From Mycteria americana (taxonomy: Eukaryota; Chordata; Aves; Ciconiiformes; Ciconiidae): a stretch of 64,000 bases of DNA. The DNA is taken from NCBI RefSeq assembly GCF_035582795.1, contig NC_134374.1, positions 25,001,798 through 25,065,797 of the forward strand. The letters run 5' to 3'. Numbering within the stretch: position 1 is the first letter of the stretch; the number at the start of each line of letters is the position of its first letter. The translations under genes and the position numbers were made by a program. The notes beneath the pieces are model-generated. The model searched no databases. It had not been told where the DNA came from and saw only the letters and a list, made by a program, of their open reading frames with translations. Positions 22,601 through 35,800 of this stretch are shown here, one piece after another.

Positions 22601-25470
22601 TGCAGCATCCCTCAATGAATAAAGAAATAAAAGGAAAAAAAAAAAAATCAGTGCTTTAGCAGCAAAGTCAAAAGAGTCCATGAAAATCACTCTTCTTTCT
22701 CCAGACTTCACTGTCTGCACAAGTCTAACCAGCAGGGAACGATCACATTCATCCCAGCGTTACTCCTTTCAAGGCCAAATTAAAAATCAAGCAGTAACCA
22801 AGAGGCGGCTTTTCAGAGCAAACCCTTTGCCTGGTTCTCACCACATTTCATGTAGAGGAATGGTTTTCTTCTGTGCACAAGCCATTTTCAGAGCCATCTC
22901 TCCCACGTCAGTTCACAGCACCAGAAAGTGAAAGACTTCTGCCATGGCCATGGAGAATTCAGCTCCAGGGAGTCTCATTTCCAGAGAGACAGATAAACAA
23001 AAAGCCACAAGACATCAGGAAAAATGGCTAATGACAGGAAAGTCAAAGAGGTAGATCTGTCACATTAGCAGTGAGCCTGGCGAGGGTTCATGAAGCAGAG
23101 GGTAATGACAGCAGCCTACCACAGTCTGGAGAGGACCAATTGTGGAAATGGGGCAAAAGAAACGTGTGAGGAAGTGTCTGAAGGGCTGCAAAGCCACAAT
23201 TGTTACAGAGATGCTCTCGCTTTCAGGGACGCTGCTACCATCCTTGCCCAGGTTTATTCAGGTCCCGAAGGACTATCTGCCAGAGCTGGAGATGTTTGTG
23301 GTGGAAGCGAAGGTGTAGAGGGTTAGAGAAAAGCCCCCTTGCACCCATTTCTCTGGCAGAGGGTTGCACTGACTGGTGCGGGAAGCCACCGGAGGGTGAT
23401 GTCAGGGTCCAAGTTTTCCCATCTTTTACCTCAGAGGGTGCTTGTGCTAGCCCAGGGGGGTGAATGGGCTCCGAGTTCCCCTGGCACCTTCCTGCTGGCT
23501 TTTCTGCCCAAGCAGGGTCAGAAAGAGAAAATGCATCCAGTCAGATGGATCCCCTCAGTGCCTGAGACCAAGCACAGGGTTTATTCCCTCTGGATCCATC
23601 GTCTGATGCTAACTGCCTTGCTCTGGCTCTCGGTCCATGGGAAACTCTTCCAGTCCAGCAGATCTCACAAGCCTGGTAAGTCCAGGTGTGGGCCCAGATT
23701 ACACCACCTCCCACTCAGAGCATTGTCACTTAACTGTCACCTCCCCACCATCGTCCTTCCTGCCAGCCTGACCCTTTGCACCCTTTGACTAATTACAGTG
23801 CTTTCCGATTTCCCGCAGGACACAAACAGAGCCCAAGGTCCTCGCTGCTGATTGACCCCTTCAGTCCTTTCCCAGCTCTTCCCTGTTAGGCTTGCAGTCA
23901 AGATGCAAGGAGTGAGAAGAGGAGAGGACTCTGCATATTCAGCACTTGACCCTGCCTTTTCCCAGGCAGAAATTCAAATGGGACCTCTCTAGGAGGGGAT
24001 CACGACATCTCCACGGGGCATTCCTAGCTATTGTGGCTCCTCTCCTCCACCCCAGGCTATGTGTGTTTGTAGTTACCAAATGCAAATCACATTTCCCACC
24101 CTCCTGGCTGAATCTCTCGCTCCACAAGATCCTTCCCCTGTTTTTTTCTCACCAGCTCATTTTGCAATGCTCTGCAGAGTTCACAGCCCCTCCTGGTTTC
24201 ACCTCCCTCTGATCTGGCGTTGCACAGTGAGGTGGCTATAGGGAAGGCATTTAAGCAATCCTCCTAATTAAGTACCTGCCTCACCTCTCGGCTCAGCCTG
24301 GCTCTGGAAGCAGAAACTGCAGCTATTTTGCAGCCTGGCAGCTGAAGACTGCCTTTGCTGAGGAATGCCCGTGACTAACCCCTAATTGCATTTTAAAAGA
24401 AAAACTCAAGATAGCTTTTTGGCCTTCGGCAGCTGTGAGGGAAACCTTGCAGCTGTGGCTTTACTGTCACTCTGGGAAGGCTAGATGTCAGCAGCCAGAT
24501 CAAGTCAATGGCACATTAACAACTGATAATGATAGTTAACTCACTTGGTTAACTGTGTGAGCATATGCTTCACCCCTGAGCATTTCAACTTCCAGCTCCC
24601 AGGCTTGTCTCAAACCACCTTTGACTCTCGGCTCTTATTCACTGCTAATACAGAAACCTGGAGCACATTAAGTGGAGGGGACGGTTTACAATAAAAGCTC
24701 ATGAATTGATTCCGTGACCCAGCAGAGGCTATTAAAAATGATTGAATGAATATGGAAGTGAGTAATCGTACAGCTGGACTCGGGGCTGAACGCGGCCAAC
24801 TCCATTCAATGCAAACCACAAATAAACCAAGGTGCACGCAAAGCTGCCAGAATCTCAAGGTCATGGTGCGAGCTGCAGGAAATTGCCCTAGGATTTCCAT
24901 CACGTTTACCTGTTCTCCTTGTACTGTGGGTTCTCCTCAGCACCTGTGTATTTAGACTCATCCTTTCTCTCCAAAGGCTGCATGACCAGGAATCTCTTAT
25001 CCCATGCAAGCACTTGGCCAGCTTCCGCGCTAGGGGAAATGGGGGGCCATCAGGCTCCTGACCCCTTGTTGCTCACGCACGCACGCTTGGCTAGTCCAGC
25101 CCACATTCACAAGGATCAGAAAATAATCCCGGACTGCCTCTGTTTCCAGCCACCAGCGCTGAATCCCAGGAAGCCGGATTCCTTGCTGGCTAGTCAGAGA
25201 CCTGAGGAAGAGGGCAATAGAAACCTTTCAACAGGTTTTCCATATGTGCACGGTAGCTGAGGCTGACCGATATCTGTAATTAAAGGCAAACCTGGGCCAA
25301 TGAGCAGCAGAAAGAGTTAAAACTGAACTGGTCCCCCGCTGCGTGTAAGGGTACGGACACAGGGCTTTATGCTCTCCTTACAGCCTCGCTTTCTCTGTGG
25401 CCAGCTGAGGAGGAGATGGAGGAAGGAGGTTGTCCTAGGAAACATGTCACAGAGAGGTATAGTATAATGT
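19700..25470. other. Intergenic region between IGBP1 and WNT11B
   Basis: I recognise no gene. No open frame exceeds about 150 codons and none resembles a known protein. A 13-base A run lies at about 22635-22647. The right third (about 24290-24800) becomes AT-richer with many homeodomain-like TAAT and GTTAAC words and may be regulatory for WNT11B, but I cannot show this. Confidence 0.45.
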
Positions 25471-25471
25471 A

Positions 25472-25477
25472 TTTATT
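25472..25477 (-). terminator. Candidate poly(A) signal of WNT11B
   Basis: AATAAA on the minus strand lies about 1.04 kb after the WNT11B stop codon. It is the nearest canonical signal I noticed, embedded in an AT-rich stretch. A 3' UTR of this size is plausible for a WNT gene. Confidence 0.45.
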
Positions 25478-26518
25478 TAAAAAACACACACCAGAATCCC
25501 ACTTACGTTAAGTATAGAGACTAAAGGCTCATTCTTACTTCCCAAGGGCCCTGGAGTCGTGTCCTCTCTCCAGCACACCTGGTAATAAGGGGATGGAAGG
25601 AGTGGGCTGAAGACCTTAGTGGTCTAGAAGAAGGGGCAGGAAGGACAAACCATGAGTATGCCACGTGTTGAGTGGGCTTCCACCTCCGACACAAGCCCAG
25701 AGGGCAGAAGCTACAGTGCTGCCATGGCTGCCTTGTTAATACAAGGCTGCTAGGTGCAGTTTTGCCACGCTGCCCTGCTTCGGCAGCCTCCGGGACCGCT
25801 CCTGTGTGCCACCATCAGTCAAAGATGAAGACTCATTACTGTGAGAGCAGCAGCAATCTCCATGCAGGTCGCGGGGTGGATGAGTTCTGTCTCCTGGAGC
25901 TATAACTGATTCTGCCTTTGTCCAAGCCTGGTCTTCATTTCAGATGCTGCAGAGGGCACTGGACCAGTATTTGCCCCGAGGAAGAACAGTCCATGGTGCG
26001 GGGTGACCCCACAGCAGAAACCTGCCCCAGAGGAGCCGCCCATGACCCCCTCACCCAAAGCAGCTTTCTTCCCCTGCAGCCTTCTCCCAACAGGCAACTC
26101 TCTACCCCCCTTCCCATCCATCACTCCTGGCTTTCAGGCCACTGTCAGAAACCTCCTGCAAAGAGACAATGGCAGCCCAGGGTCCCCATTCACCCCTGGA
26201 GAAAAGGGCCTCTGCGTTCAGAGTGATAAATGGCTTGTCCCCAGCTGGAGGCAGAGGGCTGGACACTCCCGATCAGCTGCAGGAGGGCAGCCCTTTGTCT
26301 TGCTCTGGAGAGATGGAGCAGAGGTCAGCCCCCGGTCTTAGGCTTCCCGCCATCTCTCAGTTTGAGGTCTTCCGTGGTAATGCGAGAGCCCAGGCTTCCC
26401 ACATAGCTCCCTTCTTGCCATAGCTCAGAGCATCCCTTGTGGTTGGCATTCGGTCTCCAGCTGTGCCCCGGAGGATACCAGCGCAGGAGTCCTCCCGCCT
26501 GCCGTGACACCTCTGGAG

Positions 26519-29500
26519 TTATTTACAGACGTATCTCTCCACCTTCCGCCGACACTTCTTGCACACCACGTAGCAGCACCAGTGATACTTGCAGTGACAC
26601 CTCTCCACCACCTCCTCCGTGTAGGTGTTGTAGCCGCGGCCGCAGCACATCAGGTTGCAACTGTCGCTGCCCACGGAGGTCTTGTTGCACTGCCTGTCAA
26701 GAGGAGGATGCACAAGCAGGAGCTGAGGGAGCGTACCTGCCCACCCATGGTGGTGGTGCCGACCACAGGGATCTGTCCTGGCCTCCAGCCAGAGCTTACA
26801 TGCCCGTAGCAGGAGGCAGTGAGATGCAAGGGTTTGCTTGCAAACTGGGGTTGGCGTCAGCTCGTGTTGCTATGACAGTGTTTGAGCAGCTGTGGCTGAG
26901 GTTGGGCACACTCACTCTCTATCACGCTGGGGGCAGGAACTTCCCATGGAGAAGGAAGCGTGGATGGCTAGGATGAGGAACTTCTGCTACTGCCAAATCT
27001 AGCAGGGATTGCAAGTCGCAGCCCTGGCTCAGCTTTCAGATGAGGCTTCCCCATCCCTCTAGAAACTGTCCCCCCGCCCTGCAATCGCTCCAGAAAGGAG
27101 ACATCTGGGAAGCACCGCAAACTCCAAGGACTGCTGAACCATTCTGGTTACCGGCGGGCAGCACCCAAAGGCTTGCAGGGAGAGGTGGTATTTTCCTTTC
27201 TGACTCCTCAGTGGATTAATCCTGTCCTGGAGAGTGGAGCTGACGGACTCTCAGTGAGGGCTCTCCCTTGCCTTTACACCTGCATTGCTCTGGAAGAATA
27301 ATATCTATCTTCCTGCTATCCTTGGGACTTAAAGATGGAAAGATTTCACAGCAGTCCCTGTGGTGTCCCCACCTAACGGGGAACTGCCCATCCACACCAG
27401 CTTCCCGGAGCATGCTCTCAAACCCGATGGTACAGACGCTCATGCAATGGGAGGCTGAGTTAGAGCGTATTTGCAGCAGTTTCTTACCTATCCTGTGTCC
27501 CCAGAGACCCCAGGTGGAGATTCGGCGTGCAGTAGTCGGGAGAGCTGATGAGATAAACCAGATCTGTCTCTTTCACTGGCCTGACGTCCATTTCTTTGGG
27601 TATCAGCTGCTTCCTGGGCCCTATGAGCCGGTGGGTCACCTTAATGGCTGCCAGGTACTTGGACTTGAGATCAGAGGCGATTTCACCCAGGTTTGGCAGT
27701 CCCTTCCAACAGGTCTTCACCGAACAGGAGCCTGAAACACCGTGGCATTTACACTTGGTATCCAGGGAGTCGCTCAGCACCTGCAAAGGATAGGAAAACA
27801 TGAATTTGCTTCTGCTTTCTCCTGGTACCCACCCTACCGATTGATTTGCAAGAACATCCACGGGAAGTCTCAAGAGATGAAAGAGCTCAGCTGCTTACTG
27901 CCACCTTTAAATGAATATAATGGGGCAATCAAGGACTCAGCCCTGCTTCATTCCACTTGTGATAAGAACCTAACCCTTGGGGAACTCCCTGCTGGAGCCT
28001 GCAGCGGGGCTGGTGGCTTCCCTAGCCAACACGGGTGCAGGATGGCCACGTCCTCACCTGGGGAACACAAGTGCACGAAAGCACAAAACCCCGCCGTTCT
28101 GGGCAGGGCTGGGGAGCCCAGCTGGAGCAGGGCAGGACGGGCCTCTGCTCCCACGAGAGGGGCGGAAAGAAGTACTGGAAGTACTGGTGTGAAGCGGCAA
28201 ACATCTTGCCCTAGTTGTGGAAAGGGTGCAGGGCTGTTTGGGGAGGGTAGCAGCGGGGGATGTCTCTGCAAACACATATAACTCCATTTTAACCATTTAG
28301 TTGCCTCCTGACTTTAAGGACAGCATCCCAACAGCCTGGCCAGAGTCTACCGCCTTACATTAGGCACCTCTGCCCCCCAGGCTGCTGTAAGATCTGCTGG
28401 GCTGCAGCAATCCGTGGTGGGCACCATACCCACCTGCCGGCCCACCGCATTGTTGTGCAGATTCATGGCCTTGAGCGCTTGTGTCCCCAGCTTGCTGGAT
28501 TTCAACGGACTGTCAGCAAAAGCAGCGCCAAGCTGGAGGCCGTAGTGCAGGTTGTCCCCGCAGCCACCCCATCTGAAGTCCGGCCCGGGGACCTCCGAGG
28601 GGACGGAGCCACAGGAGCAGAGAGGGACCTCTCCCGAGGTGCAGGCTTGGGCGATGGAGTGCGTGACGGCAGCGGCAGCCAGGGCGTAGACAAAGGCAGA
28701 TTCCCGGGTTCCTGGGAAGAAGAGGGGGAGACGTCCTTCCTCCCTGCTCAGCCAAACACTCCTCTCAAAGATCTCACAATGCTAATGAGGGTTTTTTCTT
28801 GCAACAGGATAAAACCGAGGCCCAGTGTTTTTATTGCACTGTTATTTTTAACCTGTGCCACACATTATATTACGCTGTCAGTATACAGCTGGTGTCCCCA
28901 CCTCTTCCCCCTTTTTCTGGAGCCCCTAGCAGCTGTTTTCATTTGAAATGGAAGTTACTGTCTGTCATCTCCTGCAGATCTAAGTTGCATAGCATTAACA
29001 CCAGTGTAATGGCAGCAAGTTTCTCCAAAATTGACACCCATCAGCTGAACAGCAGCTGCCTAAAGCGCTGCCTGCCTGGAAACCTACGTGGGGCAGAAAG
29101 AGGAGCATGAACACAGCGGACGAAGCATCCTTTACCTTTCAGCAGGTCAGGGCCAAAGCTGGGGGCACGTCGGATGGAGGAGCAGTTCCACCTCATGTCT
29201 GCAAAGGTCTGCTGGCAGACGCTCTTGGTCTGGCGGGCGGCCCGGACGATGCTGTGCATGACCTCCAGGTTCCTGCGGCACATCTGGAACTGGTCGGGCA
29301 CCAGCCCGGCGAGCAGCCGGCAGTGGTGGCTTTCGTTCCAGGCCACCCCGCTGCCGCTCTCCGTCAGCCCGCTGTGGGGAAGAGGATGGGTGTCAAGCGG
29401 GGTGGGGGGACCACAAGGCACCCCTCCGGGGACCCGGCCGGAGAGGGGGAGCCCCGAAGGGGGGCACCGGCGAGGGGGTGCGTCCCCCCGGGGCCGCTAC

Positions 29501-29572
29501 TCACAGCCACTGGATGGCCGCGGAGAGCCCCAGCTGGCAGAGCAGCGCGGCGGCGGCGGTGGGGCGGCCCAT
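26519..29572 (-). CDS. WNT11B: WNT11-family secreted signalling protein, 5 exons, probably WNT11B
   Basis: This is a secreted lipid-modified ligand of the non-canonical (planar polarity) type. The exons (minus strand) are 29505-29572, 29136-29371, 28434-28711, 27488-27780 and 26519-26693. They join in frame to 349 residues; human WNT11 has 354 and the same five coding exons. A short signal peptide (residues 1 to about 20) is followed by [22 protein letters not shown], and [10 protein letters not shown] with the palmitoleoylated Ser at 210. The Cys-rich end includes [13 protein letters not shown] and [17 protein letters not shown]11-specific blocks are [18 protein letters not shown] and [14 protein letters not shown]. 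Position near IGBP1 and EDA, not near UVRAG and EMSY, argues for the ohnolog WNT11B that mammals lack. Two sequons of human WNT11 (in the DNLSYG and NGS segments) are absent here. Against the B assignment: no tree was possible. Confidence 0.92.
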
Positions 29573-29573
29573 G

Positions 29574-29640
29574 GCCGGGGATGGGGCCGGGGATGCGGCC
29601 GGGACCGGGGCCGGGGCCGGGGCCGCTCGGGGCCGCCGCC
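29574..29640 (-). repeat. GGGGCC-type repeat in the WNT11B 5' UTR / core promoter
   Basis: The plus strand carries several GGGGCCGGGGAT/GGGGCC units, including three consecutive GGGGCC copies near 29610. They lie between the TATA box and the WNT11B ATG, so the transcript would start in or beside C-rich repeat sequence. Confidence 0.65.
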
Positions 29641-29643
29641 CCC

Positions 29644-29650
29644 TTTTATA
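29644..29650 (-). promoter_or_regulatory. TATA box of WNT11B
   Basis: TATAAAA on the minus strand, flanked by GC-rich sequence, lies 72 bases upstream of the ATG. This predicts a start of transcription near 29615-29620 and a 5' UTR of about 45 bases. Confidence 0.6.
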
Positions 29651-29727
29651 GCCGCGGGCGGCGCGGTCCTCCCCCCCGGGGAGGGGAACAAAGGCGGTTT
29701 CGGTGCCATTCACAGCGGGTTAGGGCC

Positions 29728-29748
29728 GGGGGGGGGGGGGGGGGGGGG
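29728..29748. repeat. Run of 21 G residues upstream of the WNT11B TATA box
   Basis: An uninterrupted G21 on the plus strand (C21 on the gene strand) lies about 80 bases upstream of the TATA box. Its exact length may be uncertain because homopolymers of this size are hard to sequence. Confidence 0.8.
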
Positions 29749-29829
29749 CGAGGTCGAAGAGGGGGTACAGCAGTTATTAGCTTCAACCATCCCCGAAACA
29801 GCACCTGGGCAACAATTAAGAAATGACCC

Positions 29830-32800
29830 ACTGCAGGACGGAGCGGCTCCTCCGCGCGATGGGGAGTTGGGGGGCACCAGGTCTGGCACGTCGCCCCACT
29901 AAGCGTTCAGCTGCCCCAGACCCCTTCGTGTCCCCGCAAGGCGTAGAGATGCTGCGCACGACGGGCCCCGACACCGGCGACGTGGCCTTCTCCACCTTGG
30001 GCATCTGCAGGAGAGCCATCGGATCACAAAGCAATACACGGCTCTGCTCAGCAGGTAAAAACTCGTCCCTGCCGTTCCTGGCAGGAATCCGAAAGGGACA
30101 GATTAGTAAAGGACAGAAGGGGTTGATATTAATTTCTGGCTTTTTTCTTATTTTCTTTGCAAGAAGCTTTAAAAAATACATTTTGACTCAGAAAGAGTGA
30201 AAGTCTCAGCCGTCTGCCTCCTCTGTCTCTGGAGCTCCACGAGGACAGTGAGGACTCTGCAATAACCAAGACTCCAGATAGACGTGTGTCAATCAAGGGT
30301 GCGGACACTGGTGTCACCAGCCTGGAGAGGACCCAGCCAAAGCCTGTGCTGGGACTGAAGCTGATCGAATGCGGGGAAATCCTGCCCCTAAACACGGACT
30401 TCACAGCTTCAACCCCAGCGCCTTTTCTCACAGACAAACCACGTTACTGACCCATCGTCTCACTCAGGGCATCGGCAGCTGCTAGTGGGATTCATAACTG
30501 CAGAGAAAGAGGCTGAGCAGAAGGGGACACGTGGAAAGGCTCTCGGCACAAAGCCTGCAAGCACATTTCAAAATACTCAGGCTAAAGCAACCTCTCTCCC
30601 TGCTGCAGGAAGGTGCTGGGCTCCAGCGCAACGGCTCCCTCCTCCGCACTCCGCTCTACAGCCCTGCCCATGCAAACTTGAGAAACAGCCCTAAAACTGA
30701 ATGCTCCCATTAGAAAACATGTGGTCAGAGCAGGATCTAACTCAGCATGGGGCTGTCTTTAGCTTGTCAGCGCTGCAAACCCCGGTCCGTAGTTGGCATG
30801 GGGCTTTCTGTTGCCTTCAGCACCCCAAAGTGCATGGGGGCAGGAGGGACAGCTAAAGGACTTTGCTTTGCCTCTGTCGCTTGGCTTTCCAGGTCAGGAC
30901 TTTGATGTGTACTGCTCATTCCAGGCTCAACAGCGTAACCAGGTTCCACAGCAATTTGCCTCTCCAGGCCAAGAAAATGAGCTTAAAGTCCACCGGCTGT
31001 CTTGCAGACAGCCCAGAGGGGAGTTTGCCTGGTGCTGTGGGCAAAGTGATGCATGCACGTCCGTGAGCCAGCACTGGGCACGGGTATCAGCTGCAGAAGT
31101 GCCCATTTCATTGCAGGAACCAGATTACAGCTGGCAGAAATGATGCAGCTGGGGAAACGGTGCCTGCTTGGACAGGAGCTGGTTTGGTGTGACGTTTCCA
31201 TGGCTTGCACATGCCTGTCACAAGGTGCATATTGTTCTCAATCTTTCCCTTCTGTAAGTAGAAAAACAAAAGTGCAACCTTGCTGCTGTGAAGACCTTCA
31301 GGAACCAGGTAGGCCAATATTTTCCCACAGTGGGAGGTGACATTTGAGAGACAAGTCCAGCTGACACGAGCTTCTTTTGGAAACAGTCACAGGTTGAAGA
31401 CCTCTGCTTTGGGCTTTCACTTTCTCCCTCGCTGTGCAACTTCCCTTCTCACTGGAAGGTGCTTTCCCTTTACAGGACATAACTGGGTGGCTGGTTGGCA
31501 CCCCCCCCATGACCTCCCTTTGACTTGCTATCCTGTGCACTAAAACTAGGGCACGCAGCTTGAATTGTTGACCTTCCCAAACTACTCCCTTGGGATGAAA
31601 AGGCCAAGGTGCATTGTGCCGGAGCAATGGCCCATGAGGGAGGGTCCTGCTAGGAAAGCACTGAGGTCACTCCCAAATCCCAAGCAGAGTTACAAGGGGC
31701 TTAATTAAAGGCCAGAGAGAAAAGAAAGAGACCCTGTATTCAGTGCCCCTGGAATCGGCTGGCCCTGATCCCATTAACCTTCCTCTCCCTCATGCCTGTG
31801 GACTGACACCAAAGGGCTCCAAAGTTACAGCAAGCTCTTGTCAGCTGAGGAATGGTTTTTTCAGCAGGAGTAGGAAAGATACAGGATAAAAGCAAATTTG
31901 CTGAGCTGCTCGTCAGGGCGCACAGCTTGGATGTCTCTGCAGAGGGCACGTGGAGGCCAGCAAGTGCCATCCACGGATCTCTGCTTCGGAGTGGTCTGAG
32001 GAGGAAGCCTGCCCTGCTCTGGACATCCCACTGGCTGCATTGCCACTGGCTGAACGTTGCCACTATTGGGCTGGGACTCCCTGGTTTAGGGCAAGTGGAG
32101 CCTTTTCTCACTGCAAACGGTACTTAGAAAATCATCCCTGAGCATTTCAGGGTGGGAAATGCTTTCCCGGCTGCGGAAAGCAAGAGTCCCTGTTGGAGAC
32201 AACAAGGGATAATCCAAGTCTATATTCCCTAAACACCAAACCCCATGTTTTGGTTTCTGTCTTTAAAATGAGGACTAAGCTGATTAAAATAACAAGTCTG
32301 CCTGTTTTTATGGGAGAAGGTAGCAATGAGCACGCCCTCTCCTGTAGCACATGCTGCTCCCAACCCCTGCAGACCAAGCATCAGGTACGACAGGGTCCAC
32401 AGCACCTGTGGGAGAGCAGGGCAGGTCCTGCCCCTCCGCTGCCCTCTCCAGCCCCCATTATTGCCCAGCGGAGGAAGGGGTAAGGGCTAGCCAGAGCAGT
32501 CTGTGATCCCCAGCTGTGGGATGTGTAACTCACAGCCTGCAGGAAGGTCGGGCAGAGGCGTCTGGGCAGGCTTCATCCATCTGCAGGGACAATGTGATCT
32601 GCTTGGCAATGCACCAGCCTCCGTGGGAAGGATGTTCTGGGGAGTGGGCTTGCCTGGGAAAGCCTGCCAGGAGGAGACGAGGGAGTGTCGGGACATGCCG
32701 TGCTGTTTCAGCGTGGGCAGTCCCTAGAGCATCTCTCACTCTCTGGGCTTCCTTATGGTCCCAGACACAATTCAAGCACGCTGACCATTTCTGCAATGCA

Positions 32801-35800
32801 ATTCATTTTTTTCTCAGTTTTCTGAAACCCCCTGGATTTTCAACCCAACTCAGCTGCTCCCTCATCAGACCAATGTCTCCTCCAGCATCCCTGCTATTTA
32901 AGAAAGCTGCTGTTTGTTCTGCTCCAGTGGTACCTGGGGCCTGGTACTGCTGTCCCATGGAAGATCAAACTCTCTCTGGCTCCGATCCCAGGTGGCACGT
33001 GGCGGAGATGAACCTGATCTCTGAACCTGGTCCACTTCTACCGAGGGCTCTGCAATGACAGATAGTCCCTGTTAAGTCTCTGACATGATGGATTTTGCTT
33101 ATACACATCGCAGGACCCCAAGGGTTGAGGTAGAAAACCCCCATGAAGCAGCACCCACTGTTGGAGCCAGACACTGGTGCTGTGTGGGACAGGGTGACAG
33201 CACCCTGGGGTGCCTGGGGCCCTGCCGTACGACCAACAGCTTGGTCTGCAGGACTTCTTAGGGCCTGGGGTAAAGCTGGAGTCCTTTGCCATGAAGTTAT
33301 TTGTTATGCTTGGCGAGACCAAAGTCAGAGTGGTCTCACCACAGCGACATAGTTCAGCTTTCACCTTTCTCGACTCCGTTCAGTCCTGCTGGTACTCACT
33401 GTGCTCTGGAAGTCCCTGATATTTCTTTGACATCCCACCTTCCCAATCATGGCTTTTGCAGATCCTTTTCTTACCTTAACCCACAATCAGATATAGTGTC
33501 CACACTTCTCCCTCGTGCTAGCCCAAGTGCTCCTTTCACTCTAACCCCAAGGATTTTGATGTTATGAAATCATATTCTCTGTAAGTTCCCTTTTCAGCCT
33601 TAGGCCCTGAGGGGGACATTGCGGGGAAATCTGAACAGCTTCTGGAGGGAACAGGAATTTTCTGACCAGGAAAAGCTGCTTTTGTCAGTGTTGGGAGGTG
33701 CCTCGGTGCTTTTCTGGGCATCATGTGCTCAGTGGGCAGAGGGAGGATAGCAGTTCACCAAGCATGTGCAAGGCAGGGATTGCCAAGCAAAGGCAATCCC
33801 ATGTGCTGGGCATGTCTAACCAGACACCTCCTTCTCCAGACTCCAGCCAGAGGGATGCAGGGGCTCCAGAGGCTTCCAGTCCCTCCCAGTTACAGTCACT
33901 CTGCCCTTTGCGGCAGGTGCCCTGCACCCAGCCTGCTAGGAAGAGCTGCTTTGCTGGTTGTTGCTCCAAAGTGTCCCAGTGCCACATCTCTGCTGAGGGA
34001 TGAGGAGGTCTCAGTGGAAACACAGGCTCTGCCGGAGATGCTAATCCTTCTGGCGTGATTTCTAATGTTATCTCATCAGCTGCCTGGAACAGCCCCACAC
34101 TGCCCAAGAAAAAGCGACCATCAGCACAACTAGACCCTGCAGAGGATTTCAGACAAGAGGCTCAGGAAGGTCAGCAGTCCCCTAATCTCCCCTGCGAGAG
34201 ACACAAAGGTGGGCAAAGTGCAAGCCCACCTCTGCGCAGGTGGAGAGGGAGGAAGGTCTGGGGTTGCTATCCAGGCAAAGCTGCTTTCCAGCTGGGTGGC
34301 CCCACCATATACCGGTGCCCGGGGCTGTTCTCCCCGGGGCAGGACTTTGTATTCCCCCCTGCTGAAGACCCTCCTCCGTGCATGCGAGTGGCATTCACAC
34401 CACCAGCACCCACTGCGGCCGGTGCAGGCTGAGCTTCAGGAGATGGACATCAAGGATGCCATAGGGCATGGACCATTGTCCTGCCATTGCCCGACCTGTC
34501 CAATCCAAAGGGGGGTCTGAGTGGGGTCAGAGCTTCCAAACCTAAATGGGCCCATCCCCGGCACAAGGGGCTGACCCCTTCTCTGCCCTGCGCAGTGTCA
34601 GGCCCAGAAAGGAGAGGGGATATTGCCACCTTCTGGCCAGTGGTTTTGCTTTTAAGGGCCACCATCTCCCCTTCGGGTCCCTGGAGAGCCTGCTTTCACC
34701 ATGCTCCTGCCTGCCGTGTTGGTGCTGGCAACTCTCACATTGCAGGAAGGCACTTTTTTCCCCTATTGTCCATCTTGCTTTCAGGAGAACTCCTCAAGGT
34801 GTGGATGGCATCTTAGTCTGGGAGCTGGAGGATCTCAGATGGGTTGCCATAGCCAGTACATACCGGGGTCAGATGGCAGCTGGGAAGGCGAGAGCAGCTG
34901 GGATCCCAGGAGTTTTAGGAAAAGCCATGAGCAACAGTCAGGAAAAGCTGCTGGAGAGCCGGAACGCAGAGAGGACACATGTGAGGACGGTCAGGCAGGT
35001 GGGGGCATCTCGTAGTGTCGAAGGTGCTGGGAGCCGTGATCAGGGCTGCAGCAGAGGGTCTTAGTACCACCCTGTCCCCTTCTTTTGGGATGCGACGTCA
35101 CCGTGGGAGCTGGGCAAGGGCACAAGAAGCCGGTGCCAGCATAGGGAACAGTGTCCAGTGACTTCTGACACCAATCTCCTGCTCGGGCCCACTGCCTCCT
35201 ACAAAAAGAGATTTTTACCAATCCCTCTTCACAGAAAAGTTTTGCAATGACTGCGTAGTAGGAAACAGGCTTCCTTTTAAAGCAAAAGCAATCCTTCATT
35301 TGATATCAATTCCTCTTCTTAGCTCAATCCTTGAAACAACCGTAGGGTAAATGCTAAAAGTACCCCTTCCCCTTCCGTGTCAGGCTCTCTCTTGGGGAAG
35401 GAGGTGGGAAGGAGGGGATTCCCAGCCCAGGAGGAAGGCTTCCCTTCCCCAGCCTGCCCATGCCCGAGAGCCACCACGGGGAGAAGGTGCAGCCGTGCTG
35501 CTGGAGATTTGTCTTTGAGTGCTGAGCACAGGGAAAGGCCAGCGGGGAGTGGGTGAGGAGCCAGGAGGGACATTGAAAAACATCACCTCCCGCCTGCCCG
35601 CTCTTGGGGGGACACAGCCAGGAGGGGAAAGCTCACGGAGGAGCTCACAGGAGGGCAAGGAGAAGACCTGCTGCTGGGTCAGGGCTTGCCTGCACACAGA
35701 GCTTGCTCCTGGGATTAAGCTAATTACTGGAGGAACATCAAATAGTTGTCCTGGATGGCCAAAGTTTCGTGTGTCCTGCTATTGGGGCTCAGACAGGGGC

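Noticed and set aside
29107-29902. Plus-strand frames of about 240 codons over WNT11B exons 1-2
   Set aside because: Antisense shadows of GC-rich WNT exons and promoter repeats (poly-Gly and Gly-Arg stretches).
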